Assembly: GCA_022071975.1 (NCBI GenBank)
Contig: JAJVIO010000073.1
Location: 1 to 64,000, forward strand
Direction of reading: 5' to 3'
Source: Planctomycetota bacterium
GTDB lineage: Bacteria > Planctomycetota > UBA8742 > UBA2392
DNA length: 64,000 nucleotides
The position numbers and the translations under genes are program-made. The notes under the pieces were generated by a model. It saw only the letters and a list, made by a program, of their open reading frames with translations, ran no database searches and had not been told where the DNA came from. The number at the start of each line of letters is the position of its first letter. The stretch's first letter is position 1. This document shows, piece by piece, positions 18,456-29,700 of this stretch.

Positions 18456-21400
18456 ATGCTTCGTGCAGCTTCGTTTCTGATCCTGGCACTCAGCCTTTTC
18501 GGTGCTGGCCTGTCGGCCCAGCACACCTGGACCGGCGCCACCAGCACTGACTGGAACACCGCCTCCAACTGGAGCGCAGCCAGCGTGCCGACGGCAACCG
18601 ACTCGGTGATCATCCCTGACACCAGCGCCCTGCCCAACGCGCCGACGCTGTCGTCGACCGCCACCTGCAACAACCTGACAATCCAGGCCAACGGCGTGCT
18701 GAACGGCGGCACCGGCACCCTCAACCTCAAGGGCAACTGGCAGAACGACGGCACCTACAACGCCGGCACCGCGCAGATTCGCCTGGACGGCACAGCAGCG
18801 GCCACGATCGGCGGCTCGTCTACCACCACCATCAACCGGCTTTACATCACCAAGACCAACCGCTCGGTGATCGTGACCCAGACCGGCAACCTGGTGCTCA
18901 CCAGCACCTCGCTGTCCGGCACGGGCGGCCTGTGCGCCCTGGATATCACCAGCGGCACGCTGGACACCGCGGGCTTTAACCTGACTGCGGCCGGTCGCGT
19001 GACGGGCGGCGGCGCCAGCACCACACCGACCGTAGGTGGCGAGCTGCTGGTGTCAGGCGCCAGCGTGGTGAACCTGAACCAGGTGTACCAGTGGAACCTG
19101 GGTCGTTTCACGATCACGGGCGGCACGGTCACGGTCGCCGCCACCCACGAAATCGCGAACAGCGGCCACCGCTTCGACATCAGCGGCGGCTCGATCACCT
19201 ACACCGCCACCGGCAACAACATTTTGATGTACACCAACAACGGCGGTTGGGGCTACTTCGCCACCGGCGGCACGGTGTCGGTGACGGGCAACTGGTCGCT
19301 CTCGAGCGTGTGCCACGTGGTGTTCAGCGGCGCAGCAGTCTGCCGCTTCATCGGCAGCGGCAACTCGACCGTGACCATGAACGGCTCGGCCACCAGCAAC
19401 ACCTGGACGCTGCCCGACCTGCGCGTCGAGAAGACCGCGGGCACAGTCAGCTTCACCAACTCGACCAACCTGAACACCAACGCCACCATCGGCGCGCTGA
19501 CGGTCAACGCGGGCGGCGGCATCAGCCTCGGCGGCCAGTTCGGCACCGGCCTGGGCTGGTTGATCTCCTCCATCACCAGCGCCGGCACGGTGACGCTGAA
19601 CTCCGCCTCAATCTCGATCAGCGGTAACATCACCAACACCGGCACCTTCACCGGCGCCGCCAACTCGCTGGTCAACCTGACCGGCGCCGCCGCCACCACC
19701 ATCTCGGGCGACGTCACTTTCTACCACCTGAACTGCACCGTGGCGGGACGCGTCATCAACTTCGGCGCCGGCGACACGGTCACCATCAACGGCCAGATGT
19801 TCCTGCAGGGCACCGCCGGCAACGAGATTCAGCTGCGCAGCACCACCACCGGCACGCAGTGGCTGCTGCAGCGCAACGGAGCGGTTCTGCCGCGCTACTG
19901 CGACGTGCAGGACGGCAACGCCTCGGCCAACGTCTACGCCCAGCCGGGCGGCGTTGACTCGGGCAACAACACCAACTGGATCTTCGGCGGCGCGGTTGCC
20001 GCCTTCCCCACCACCGGCGCGACCCAGGGCGCATGGGCCAACGACGTCAGCGGCCTGGTCAGCGGCACCTTTGTGCTTGAGAACGACGCCGCCAGCGCGG
20101 TGACTCTGAACTCGATCACGCTGGGCGCCTCCGGCAGCGGCGACGACTCCACCGGCTACTCCGAAGTGGCTCTGTACGTGGACAACCCGAGCTCAGGTAC
20201 GCAGGGCAGCTTCGACGCCGCGGACACACTGTACGACACGGCCGCGACGGCGTTCGCCGCCAACGACGGCACGCTGACCTACACGCAGTCGCTGGGCCTC
20301 GCGGCCTCCAGCGTCACGCGCTTCTTTGTGGTGGTGAAGTTCAACGGCAGCACGCTTCCCACTACCGGCCAGACTTTCCAGGTGAACGTGAGCAACTTCA
20401 GCGTCACCGGCGCCCCGGCTTCCGGCACGCCGTCGGCCCTGATGCCCGGCTTCTACATGCTGCAGCCGTCGGTCAGCTTCGTGGCCGCCACGCCGCCCAG
20501 CCCGTACCGGCCGATCGCCCCGACCTGGACCGGTCCCGGCGGCAACGGCTTCCAGATGATCACCTTCACGCTGACCAACAACAGCCCGCTGCCCCTGACC
20601 ATCAACTTCCTGCGCCTGTACCCGTACCAGTCCAGCGGCTCGGGGCTGTGCACCTACGTGGCGCTGTGGCAGGACACCAACGGCAGCGGCGCCTGGGAAA
20701 GCGCCAGCGACCTGCTGATCCAGGAGCACGCCTCGGCCTGGACCACCTATCGCGACTTTGCCTTCACCGGCCCCAACGCTCTGCTCGGCCCCAGCGAAGT
20801 GCGCACCTTCAGCATCGTCGTGAAGCTGGGCGGCACCGCCCCGGCCAACGGCACCCAGTTCGGCCACTATGTCTCAAGCTCGTCCAGCTTCTCGAATTCG
20901 CCCACCATGAGCGGCACACAGCAGGTGCGCTTCTCGCACCAGGTCCAGACCACCGGCCTGCACACCGTGGCCGAGCCCGGCACCAAGGTGGAAGTCGCCG
21001 GCACGGACAACGTCCAGCGCCAGGCGGGCACCTTCGTGATGTACAACACCAGCAACGCGACCGCGGTGACGCTGAACAGCATCACCCTCACGGCCTCGGG
21101 CACCGGCTTTGACCAGAACGGCTACAGCCAGGTCGCCCTCTACCGCGACAGCAACACCAACGGCACCTGGGACGCCGGCGACTCCCTGGCCGCCACGGCC
21201 GTGACCGCCTTCGCGAGCGACAACGGCTCGCAGGTCTTTACACTGTCAACGCCGCTCGGAATTGCCGGCGCGGCCTCGGAGCGCTTCTTCGTGGTCGTGA
21301 TCATGAACGGCGCCACCACCCCGCAGCCGGGCCACACCTTCAAGACCCGCGTCACGGCTATCAGCAGCACCGCCAGCAATGACGGCTCCGGCCTTGCCAG

Positions 21401-24400
21401 CGCCATCATGGAAGGCATCGAGATCCTGGGTAACCGCCTGACTGTCACCGCCACGCCGGGCACCGCTCAGCAGGTGGTCGCCAGCGCGCAAGGCCCGGGC
21501 GGCAACGGCCTGGAAGCCGGCCTGTTCACCGTCGCCAACACCGGCCTCGGCTCCGCGGACCTGCTTACCATCACCCTGCGCGCCGCCGGCACCGGCGACG
21601 ACAGCGCCGCCTACAGCCAGGTTGCCATCTATCGCGACGCGGCCTCGGGCAGCGTGGGCAGCTTCGACTTCGCCAACGACATCCTGATCGACACCGCGGC
21701 CAGCGGCTTCAGCACCGACAACGGCACGCTGGTGTTCAACGTGCAGGCCGCCGAGCAGACCATCGCCGTCTCCACCTCGCGCACCTACTTCGTGGTCGTG
21801 AAGCTGAACGGCTCGGCCACCGCCAACCAGACCTTCCAGTACCAGATTGACGCCATCACCGTGGGCTCCGGCGCTACCACGGCCGGCACGCCTTCCGCCG
21901 TGATGAACGGCCTGAACATCGCGGCGCCCTTCATCGTGACCGCCACGGCCGGCACCTCCGCTGGCGCTACCGCCAACGCCACCGGCCCCGGCGGCAACGG
22001 CCTGCAGGCGGGCCTGTTCACGGTTGCCACGCCCAGCGCGGGCGGCGCCGACCTGCAGTCGATCACCATCACTGCCAGCGGCAGCGGCAACGACAGCACG
22101 GCCTACAGTGAAGTCGCCGTCTACCGCGACGCGGCAGCCGGCGCCACCGGCAGCTTCGACTTCGCCAACGACATCCTGATCGCCACCAACACCACTTTCC
22201 CGGCCGACAACGGCAACCTGGTGTTCAACGTCCCCGCCGCGCAGCAGACCTTCGGCGCGGGCGAGACGCGCACCTATTTCGTGGTGGTGAAGCTGAACGG
22301 ATCGGCCTCCGTGGGCGACACCTTCAGCTACCAGGTCACCGCCATCACGGGCACACCCAGCGGCGTGAGCGGACTGCCTTCCACGGTGATGGCCGGCATC
22401 AACATCACCAACCCGATCGCCGTCAGCGCCACGGCGGGCACCGCGCAGAACGTGTACGCCAACGCCACCGGCACGGGCGGCAACGGCATCCAGGCCGGCC
22501 TGTTCACCGTGAGCTGCGCCTCGGGCGCGACCGCCAGCCTGCTGTCGGTCACCATCGCGGCCTCGGGCTCCGGTGACGACTCGGCCGACTACAGCGAGGT
22601 CGCCCTCTACCGCGACTCGGCTTCCGGCAGCGTGGGCAGCTTCGACTTCGCCAACGACGTGCTGATCGGCACCGCCGTCTCGGCCTTCCCCGCCGACAAC
22701 GGCAACCTGACCTTCAACGTACAGGCCGCCCAGCAGGCCTTCGCCAGCGGCGAAACCCGCACCTTCTTCATCGTGGTCAAGCTGGCGGGCAGCGCCGCCG
22801 CCGGTGAGACCTTCCAGTACCAGGTGACGGCTGTGACGAACACGCCCTCGGGCGCCTCGGGCCTGCCCACCACCACCATGGTCGGGCTGAGCATCGTCGC
22901 GCCCTTCACCGCCAGCGCCACGGCGGGCTCCGCGCAGAACGTTTACGCGGACTCCACCGGCACTGGCGGCAACGGCGTGCAGGCCGGCGTGTTCACCGTC
23001 GCCAACGGCGCGGGCATCGCTGACCTGCTGTCGCTGACCATCACGGCCAGCGGTACGGGCGACGACTCCGCGGCGTTCAGCGAAGTCGCCATCTATCGCG
23101 ACTCCGCGGCCGGCGCCACCGGCAGCTTCGACTTCGCCAACGACGTGCTGATCGGCAGCGCGGCCACCGCCTTCCCGTCCGACAACGGCAACCTGACCTT
23201 CAACGTGCAGGTCGCCGAACGCACCTTCGCGGCCACCGAGACGCGCACCTACTTCGTGGTGGTCAAGCTGAACGGCAGCGCCGCCAACGCGCACACCTTC
23301 CAGTTCACGCTGACCGGCGGCAGCTCCAGCCCGACCGGCATGGCGGGCCTGCCCACCACCACGATGGCCGGCCTGGTGGTCATCCCGCAGTTCAACGCGA
23401 CCGCCACGGTGGGCACGGCGCAAAACGTGTACTCCAACGCCACCGGCACGGGCGGCAACGGCGTACAGGCCGGCGTGTTCAGCCTGCAGGCGGGCGCCAT
23501 CGCGGCCAACCTTACCTCGTTCACCATTTCGGCCGGCGGCACCGGTGACGACGCCGCGGCATTCAGCGAAGTCGCCGTGTACCGCGATTCCGCGGCCGGC
23601 GCCACCGGCAGCTTCGACTTCGCCAACGACGTGCTGATCGGCAGCGCGGCCACGGCCTTCCCCGCCGACAACGGCAACCTCACCTTCAACGTGCAGGCCG
23701 GCCAGCAGGCCTTCTCCGCCAGCGAGTCGCGCACCTACTTCGTGGTGGTCAAGCTGAACGGCACCGCGGCCACCGGCCACACGTTCCAGTTCACCGTGAC
23801 GGCCGTGACCCCGGCCGCCTCGGGCCTGCCTTCCACCACGATGGCCGGCCTGGTGATCCTGGCGCCGGACTTCAACATCGCTGACACCAGCCCCGCCACC
23901 CAGGGCACCGGCTACGCGGGCACCGGCGGCAACGTGGTGCAGGAATTCACCATCTCGTACCCCAACGGCCAGAACAACACGCTGACCAGCCTGACTTTCA
24001 CCGGCACCACCACCGGCGGCAGCCTGCAGACCGACGTGACGCAGGCTGACCTGTACCGCGACGACAACGGCAACAGCAACTACGACGCGGGCGTGGACGT
24101 ACTGGTGAACTCGCAGACCGGCTTCAACGCCTCCAACCAGGTCACCTTCACGCTCTCCGGCACGGAAAGCCAGTTCGCCGCCGGCGACACCCGCGAGTAC
24201 TTCGTGGTGCTGACCTTTGACATCAACACCGCGCACCAGGCGGAATTCGCCACCCAGCTGACCGCCGCTTCCGGCGCCGCGACAGGCACCAACATCAACG
24301 GCCTGCCCGCCCCGGCCGGCGGACCCGCCCCCGGCCTGATGGTGATGGCCAACAGCCTGGCCGTGGCACTGAACGGCCCGGGCGCCGCCACCACCGTGGA

Positions 24401-25718
24401 CAGCAACAGCCAGGGCCCGGGCGGTATCGGCCACGTGATCTGGGACGGCACGCTGAGCACCCAGGCGCAGGCCTGGACCGTCACCGAGCTGCAGTTCCAG
24501 GGCACCGGCACCGCCAACCACAACACCGCCTACAACACCCTTGGGCTGTATGAAGACACCAACGCCAGCGGCACCTACGACGCGGCGGACCAGCTGGCCG
24601 TCGCGGCGGCCGTGGTCTCCTTCGACGTCAGCAACAACTACGCTGCGCAGCTGGTGAACACCGCCTTCCCCGCCACCACCAGCCGCCGCTTCTTCCTGGT
24701 CGGCACGCTGGCCGGCACCGCCACCTTCGGCCAGACCCTGAACGCCCGCCTGACGGGCGTGCAGGCCACCCCGCCGACGGGCGGCCAGGTGACGGGCGAC
24801 GTGAACGTGGACAGCACGGCGCTGATCATCGACGCCCCTGCCATCACCATCGGCAACGGCCCCACGCCGCCGGCCAACGCCACGCTCAAGGCCGGCACCG
24901 CGCAGGCCCACGTGATCGCGAAGTTCCGTCTCACGGCCACCAACGACAACGTGTCCGTCACCGCCATCACCTTCACGACCGCCGGCACGGGCAACTGGGC
25001 GACTGACATGTCGGCCACGGACGGCGTGCAGGTGTACGAGGACGACGGCGACGGCGTGTTCAATGCCGGCACCGACACCCTGCTGTTCCAGGGCGCGGGC
25101 GCCTCGCCCACGGTCACGGCCACCTTCACCACGGCGCTGCAGGTCGCCAACTCTTCCACCAAGGACATCTGGGTGCGCGTGAACGTGCTGGCCACGGCCG
25201 GCGTGGGCGCGGTCACCTCGATCACCTACAGCCTGTCGGTTGCCAACGCGTCCGACGTGCAGGCCGGCGCGGTCACCCCGCTGCTGGGCACGCCGCAGCC
25301 GAACAGCAGCGTGCTGTCGCTGGTGGACTTCTTCGTCACCACTTTCACCCCCCTCAGTGACGGCTTCGCGGGCGGCGCTTCGATCACCATTACCGGCTCG
25401 GGCTTCGCGACGCCGTTCACCGTCACCATCGGCGGTGTGCTGTGCGCGGGCGTACCGGTCATCACCGGCGGCACCCAGGTGACCGGCCTGACGGTTCCGC
25501 CGGGCAGCGGCACCGGCCTGCCGATCGTGATCACCAGCGGCGGCCTCGCGCCGCAGACGCTGACGCAGACCTTCGGCTACTCCAGCTTCGGAACCGTCGG
25601 AGGCGGCGGTGGTGGAGGCGGCGGAGGCGGTTGCGCCGCGGCCCCGGGCGGCAGCGCGCTGCTGTTCCTGCTGGCGCCGGTCGTTGCCCTGCTGCGCAGG
25701 CGCCGTAAACAGAAGTAG
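18456..25718 (+). CDS. giant secreted repeat protein (2420 aa) with C-terminal Gly-Cys-TM-Arg sorting-like tail
   Basis: signal peptide MLRAASFLILALSLFGAGLSA; HTWTGATSTDWNTASNWS N-domain; ~162-aa repeats; tail GGGGGGGGGGGCAAAPGGSALLFLLAPVVALLRRRRKQK. Confidence 0.92.
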   Translation: MLRAASFLILALSLFGAGLSAQHTWTGATSTDWNTASNWSAASVPTATDSVIIPDTSALPNAPTLSSTATCNNLTIQANGVLNGGTGTLNLKGNWQNDGTYNAGTAQIRLDGTAAATIGGSSTTTINRLYITKTNRSVIVTQTGNLVLTSTSLSGTGGLCALDITSGTLDTAGFNLTAAGRVTGGGASTTPTVGGELLVSGASVVNLNQVYQWNLGRFTITGGTVTVAATHEIANSGHRFDISGGSITYTATGNNILMYTNNGGWGYFATGGTVSVTGNWSLSSVCHVVFSGAAVCRFIGSGNSTVTMNGSATSNTWTLPDLRVEKTAGTVSFTNSTNLNTNATIGALTVNAGGGISLGGQFGTGLGWLISSITSAGTVTLNSASISISGNITNTGTFTGAANSLVNLTGAAATTISGDVTFYHLNCTVAGRVINFGAGDTVTINGQMFLQGTAGNEIQLRSTTTGTQWLLQRNGAVLPRYCDVQDGNASANVYAQPGGVDSGNNTNWIFGGAVAAFPTTGATQGAWANDVSGLVSGTFVLENDAASAVTLNSITLGASGSGDDSTGYSEVALYVDNPSSGTQGSFDAADTLYDTAATAFAANDGTLTYTQSLGLAASSVTRFFVVVKFNGSTLPTTGQTFQVNVSNFSVTGAPASGTPSALMPGFYMLQPSVSFVAATPPSPYRPIAPTWTGPGGNGFQMITFTLTNNSPLPLTINFLRLYPYQSSGSGLCTYVALWQDTNGSGAWESASDLLIQEHASAWTTYRDFAFTGPNALLGPSEVRTFSIVVKLGGTAPANGTQFGHYVSSSSSFSNSPTMSGTQQVRFSHQVQTTGLHTVAEPGTKVEVAGTDNVQRQAGTFVMYNTSNATAVTLNSITLTASGTGFDQNGYSQVALYRDSNTNGTWDAGDSLAATAVTAFASDNGSQVFTLSTPLGIAGAASERFFVVVIMNGATTPQPGHTFKTRVTAISSTASNDGSGLASAIMEGIEILGNRLTVTATPGTAQQVVASAQGPGGNGLEAGLFTVANTGLGSADLLTITLRAAGTGDDSAAYSQVAIYRDAASGSVGSFDFANDILIDTAASGFSTDNGTLVFNVQAAEQTIAVSTSRTYFVVVKLNGSATANQTFQYQIDAITVGSGATTAGTPSAVMNGLNIAAPFIVTATAGTSAGATANATGPGGNGLQAGLFTVATPSAGGADLQSITITASGSGNDSTAYSEVAVYRDAAAGATGSFDFANDILIATNTTFPADNGNLVFNVPAAQQTFGAGETRTYFVVVKLNGSASVGDTFSYQVTAITGTPSGVSGLPSTVMAGINITNPIAVSATAGTAQNVYANATGTGGNGIQAGLFTVSCASGATASLLSVTIAASGSGDDSADYSEVALYRDSASGSVGSFDFANDVLIGTAVSAFPADNGNLTFNVQAAQQAFASGETRTFFIVVKLAGSAAAGETFQYQVTAVTNTPSGASGLPTTTMVGLSIVAPFTASATAGSAQNVYADSTGTGGNGVQAGVFTVANGAGIADLLSLTITASGTGDDSAAFSEVAIYRDSAAGATGSFDFANDVLIGSAATAFPSDNGNLTFNVQVAERTFAATETRTYFVVVKLNGSAANAHTFQFTLTGGSSSPTGMAGLPTTTMAGLVVIPQFNATATVGTAQNVYSNATGTGGNGVQAGVFSLQAGAIAANLTSFTISAGGTGDDAAAFSEVAVYRDSAAGATGSFDFANDVLIGSAATAFPADNGNLTFNVQAGQQAFSASESRTYFVVVKLNGTAATGHTFQFTVTAVTPAASGLPSTTMAGLVILAPDFNIADTSPATQGTGYAGTGGNVVQEFTISYPNGQNNTLTSLTFTGTTTGGSLQTDVTQADLYRDDNGNSNYDAGVDVLVNSQTGFNASNQVTFTLSGTESQFAAGDTREYFVVLTFDINTAHQAEFATQLTAASGAATGTNINGLPAPAGGPAPGLMVMANSLAVALNGPGAATTVDSNSQGPGGIGHVIWDGTLSTQAQAWTVTELQFQGTGTANHNTAYNTLGLYEDTNASGTYDAADQLAVAAAVVSFDVSNNYAAQLVNTAFPATTSRRFFLVGTLAGTATFGQTLNARLTGVQATPPTGGQVTGDVNVDSTALIIDAPAITIGNGPTPPANATLKAGTAQAHVIAKFRLTATNDNVSVTAITFTTAGTGNWATDMSATDGVQVYEDDGDGVFNAGTDTLLFQGAGASPTVTATFTTALQVANSSTKDIWVRVNVLATAGVGAVTSITYSLSVANASDVQAGAVTPLLGTPQPNSSVLSLVDFFVTTFTPLSDGFAGGASITITGSGFATPFTVTIGGVLCAGVPVITGGTQVTGLTVPPGSGTGLPIVITSGGLAPQTLTQTFGYSSFGTVGGGGGGGGGGGCAAAPGGSALLFLLAPVVALLRRRRKQK
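21450..23870 (+). repeat. tandem ~486-bp coding repeats
   Basis: GGCAGCTTCGACTTCGCCAACGAC starts at 21657, 22149, 22635, 23121, 23607 (spacing 492, 486, 486, 486). Confidence 0.92.
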
Positions 25719-25735
25719 CTTCAACCATGACAGGA

Positions 25736-25770
25736 AAGACGCCCGGCCAACGCCGGGCGTCTTTGTTTGT
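25736..25770 (+). terminator. intrinsic terminator
   Basis: AAGACGCCCGGC-CAAC-GCCGGGCGTCTT then TGTTTGT. Confidence 0.85.
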
Positions 25771-25918
25771 GGGCCGTTACCTGTTCCGCGTACCACTGTT
25801 GCGGAATATCGCACGGGCTGTCGTGAACTATTCCCCGCTGCACTCGGCTGACACACCAAATCTTGCTTGATGCCCATCCGCCCGCCCACCGCTGCTGTGT
25901 TAGCGGCCTGACCGGCTC

Positions 25919-25934
25919 TGGCACAGCGGTTGCT
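25919..25934 (+). promoter_or_regulatory. candidate sigma-54 (-24/-12) promoter
   Basis: TGGCACAGCGGTTGCT matches TGGCACRNNNNTTGCW at every defined position. Confidence 0.45.
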
Positions 25935-26203
25935 TCATATCACTTGCCTGTCCGGCAACCGACGCACACGACTTTCGGTGAGTTGTCCGAAAGACACTGG
26001 CCTGTGCCTCTTGCTGACCAAGGGTCAGCCGGCAGCAGGGCCCGGCAAGGCGAGAGCCGAAGCCGATCCAAGCCGTCGCGAGGTTCCGGGCAGGCACCCA
26101 GCACAGTCGTGCCGGCATCAGCCGGCTCAAAAAACGGGGGCCGGGCTTCCACCAACCGGCCCCCGCTATGCCTCACCGGACGCGTGAACAAGGAGAACCG
26201 ACC

Positions 26204-26647
26204 ATGAAGGGATTCTGCGAAGAAGTCATGTCCCGCAACGTCCAGACCTGCAAAGAATCGGACCCCGCCAGCCGCGCGGCGCAGTTGATGCGCGACAACA
26301 ACATCGGGCTGATACCCATCGTGGACGCCGGCGGCCGCGCCAAAGGCGTGGTCACCGACCGCGACCTCGCCCTGCGCCTGATCGCCGACCGGAAGAACGC
26401 CGACACGCCGCTCAAGGAAATCATGTCGAAAGAGCCGCTGCTCGCCGTGTCCCCCAGCGACAAACTCAGCGCCGCCGAAGAGAAGATGATGCAGAGCGGC
26501 AAGGGCCGCGTGCTGGTCACCGACAGCAACGGCCGCGTGGTCGGGGTGATCAGCCGCTCCGAGATCGCCCGCGCTGAAGACCCGGCCCGCGCCGGTGAAG
26601 TGCTCGGCAGCCTGACCCGCAGCCACCGCGCCAGGGCCAAGGCCTGA
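26204..26647 (+). CDS. tandem CBS-domain protein
   Basis: VMSRNVQTCKESDPASRAAQLMRDNNIGLIPIVDAGGRAKGVVTDRDLALR and IMSKEPLLAVSPSDKLSAAEEKMMQSGKGRVLVTDSNGRVVGVISRSEI; AAGGAGAA upstream. Confidence 0.92.
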   Translation: MKGFCEEVMSRNVQTCKESDPASRAAQLMRDNNIGLIPIVDAGGRAKGVVTDRDLALRLIADRKNADTPLKEIMSKEPLLAVSPSDKLSAAEEKMMQSGKGRVLVTDSNGRVVGVISRSEIARAEDPARAGEVLGSLTRSHRARAKA

Positions 26648-26719
26648 TCCACTGCGGGGTGAGGCGCGCACGCCCCCCTGAGACTTTGCCCGAGTCTCTC
26701 CGCTTCGCCCCGCAACATA

Positions 26720-26756
26720 AACCAGGCGGCCCGGACGCCCGTCCGGCCGCCTGGTT
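26720..26756. terminator. bidirectional hairpin between convergent genes
   Basis: AACCAGGCGGCCCGGAC-GCCC-GTCCGGCCGCCTGGTT, one bulge. Confidence 0.65.
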
Positions 26757-26767
26757 CCGTTCGACCA

Positions 26768-29700
26768 TCACTCCAGCGAAACCACGGCGTGCAGCTTGGC
26801 GCGCACGGTGGTGCCTGCGATCTGGGCCTCCATCACCACGGGGCCCTCGTTGCCGGGGGCGGTGAATATGTTGTTCTTGTCCACCACGCCCTGGCCCTTC
26901 AATCTGCGCCACTGCACGCGCACCGGCTGTTCGCCGTCTTCGTCGTCGATGCCGATGCACTCGAGCTGCACTTCCTCGAGCGGCTTCACCGCCAGCACCG
27001 GCGGCTTGATCTTCAGCTTCACCATCTGCGGCGGCGGCGCGTTGTTCGCCAGCACGATGCGCGCGGCGTTGGACTGGCCCAGGTTGCCGGCCGCGTCAAA
27101 GGCCAGCGCGGTGACCACGTGGGCGCCGTCGGGGAACGCGCTGGTGTCGATCTCGCGGGCGTAGGGCGGCGTGGTGACGGGCTCGCCGACCTTCTTGCCG
27201 TCTACGCAGAACTGCACGCGTTCGACGCCGTTCTGGTCGAAGGCCTCGGCCACGAACGTTACCACTCCGCGCGCCTTCTTGTTGTCGGCCGGCGCCAGCA
27301 GCTGTACCTCGGGCGCGGTATTGTCCACGATGAAGATGCGCGGCTCGCTGCGTCGCACGTGGCCCAGCACGTCCTTGGCCTCAATCACGGCCTCGTGGGG
27401 GCCTTCCGAAAGCGCGGCCGCGTTGACCTTCCAGACCCAGGGGCCGGCTTCCAGCGTGGCGCCCAGGTAGTCGCCGTCTACCAGCAGGCGCGCGCTCTCG
27501 ATGCCGATGGGGTCGCCGATGCTGGCGTGCAGGGTGAACTCGCCGCCCTTGAGCTCGTCTTCTCGGGGCGAGATGATCACGCTTTCCGGGCCCGGGCTCT
27601 CGTGCTCGAACTCGACCAGGTGGCGCCCGGGCTCGAGCGGCTGGCTGATCACGTAGACCTTGGCGTCGCCCTCAATCTCGACCTCGGTGCCGTCCACAAA
27701 CACCTTCTTCAGGCCGGGGAAGGCCACGCGCAGGTGCGCGCGGGTGCTGAGGTGCAGCACGGCCTGCGCGCCCGCGGCGCACAGGCTGAACTCGACGGGC
27801 TTGTCGGGGTCTTCGGGATGGCTGGCGCCGAAGCCGATGTGGATGCCCTCCTGCATGTCGTAGGCCAGCACGCTGGTGGACTTGATGGCCACGTAGCGCC
27901 CGGGGTAGTCGTCGCGGCGATCGACGTAGCACATCAGGGCGTCGGTCCACACCCAGCCGCACTGCTGCGGCATGCCGTTGGGCCAGCCGTTGAACAGCAC
28001 GGCGCCGTCGCCCATGGTGGTGCGGTAAACGCGCCCGCGCTCTTCCGGGTTGATGCGACGCACCGGCGGCAGGCGCCCGGCGCGTCCCAGGGTGATGATG
28101 GTGGCGAGGTCGCCGCGCCCGCGCGCGAACTCGACGCCCAGGCCGGGCGGCGTTTCCTCGACGCCCTGGCTGAAACCGTTGCTGAAGAAGATGAAGCGGG
28201 CCTGGCGGTCCGAGCCGTCGCTGGCGCGCACGGCGAGCGTGCCGCGGTCCACCACGCCGACTTCTTCGCTGCCCTCGATACGCAGGCCGGCGCGCTTGAG
28301 GGTGCGCCCGTCGCCGATGTCGTAGCGGTCGAACAGCAGGCACACGCCCTCGGTGCGCAGGTACAGCAGGTGGCGCTGGGCCAGGCTGCCTTCGCTGCCC
28401 TTGTAGTCGCCGTTGATGTAGGCGGCGGCGCCGAGGTCGATGTAGTCGCGCACGCGCCCGCTGACGCTGAATCCGCCGATGTCCCGGAACACCGCGTCGT
28501 CGCTGACCAGCTTCAGGTCAACGCCCGAGCTGGCAAGCTGCACGTAGGGCAGGGTGCCGAGGTCCGCCTGCAGGGTGACGATGGGGCTGCTGGGGTCCCA
28601 GTCGCTGCGCACCACGGCGCGCGTCTCGGACAGCCTGGCGCCCGGCGCCATGGCGGTGTCCGGGCTGGTGACCTGCAGGCCCGGGTCATAGAACACGCTG
28701 GTCAGCACGCTGTCGATGCCGGGCAGCGCCGGCAGCTCGATGCGGTACTTGGTGGAGGGGCGCTCCTCGTTGCCGGCGCGCTGGGCTGCGCCCGCCACGC
28801 TGACCTGGTGCAGCAGCCACTGGGCCACGCCGTCACGGTAGGTGTCGGCCGTCTTGGCCAGCAGGGGCGTGGCGCCGAACAGGTCGGTGACCGACAGCCG
28901 TCCGCTGGCGAACAGGCCGCTGCGGTTGTGCCCGAACTGGTGCGCCACCCAGCTGGGCAGGGCGCTGAGGTTGCCGCCCTCGCCCATCAGCATGTCGTCG
29001 CCGTAGTAGCGCTTGAAGGCCTGCGTGAACGGCAGCAGGAAGCGCATCAGCTCAACCAGCCCGGCCAGGTCGCTGGCGGCCGGGCGCCCGTTCTCGGCGA
29101 TGCGGCTTTCCAGCAGGGCGGTCGCGCGCTGTTCGGCGCTGTCGGTCCAGCGCCGGGCGTGGCCGTAGTAGGGTTCAAAGTTCATCAGCGGCAGGCCGGC
29201 CAGCCCGAGCGCCATGGCGCCCGTTTCGCTGATGTTCGCCGGCGCGTTGTTGCGCGGGTCGTTGATGAACTGCGCCAGCCGCAGGCCGTTCTGGTACAGC
29301 GCGGCGGCGACCTCGGCGCGGTCCTGCTCAGACAGCACCGGGCTCAGGAAGTCCATCGCCAGCACCACGTCGCGCAAGGCCGTCGCGCAGCCGCGCCCGG
29401 GCGGGGTTTCCGGGTCGGCGCCCGCGCGGTCATGGAAGCGGCCGCCGGCGGCCCGGCACTTGCGCAGCAGCGCCTCGCGCGCCCAGCTGAGCACCGGTTC
29501 TTCCTCGTAGACGCGACCGACGAAGGCCATCTCGAGCAGCGTGGGGTTCTCGATGATGCTGGCGCCGTTGCTGACCGAGCGCAGTGAGTAATAGTCCAGG
29601 TCAAAGGGCACGCTGCCGGTCGCCTGCAGCAGGGCCTCCGTGCGGGCGCGCAGCACGCGGGTCAGCGAAGCCAGCAGGCCCCGGTCCACACGCTGCTGCA

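Noticed and set aside
21246-25889. 1547-aa antisense ORF opposite the giant repeat gene
   Set aside because: Low-complexity Gly/Ala/Val/Arg shadow frame of a high-GC repeat; plus strand has signal peptide, terminator and C-terminal signal
26789-29587. 932-aa plus-strand ORF opposite the heparinase-like gene
   Set aside because: Composition typical of GC-rich shadow frames (AVGQHAG..., HVAQ...); no domain; minus strand is coherent
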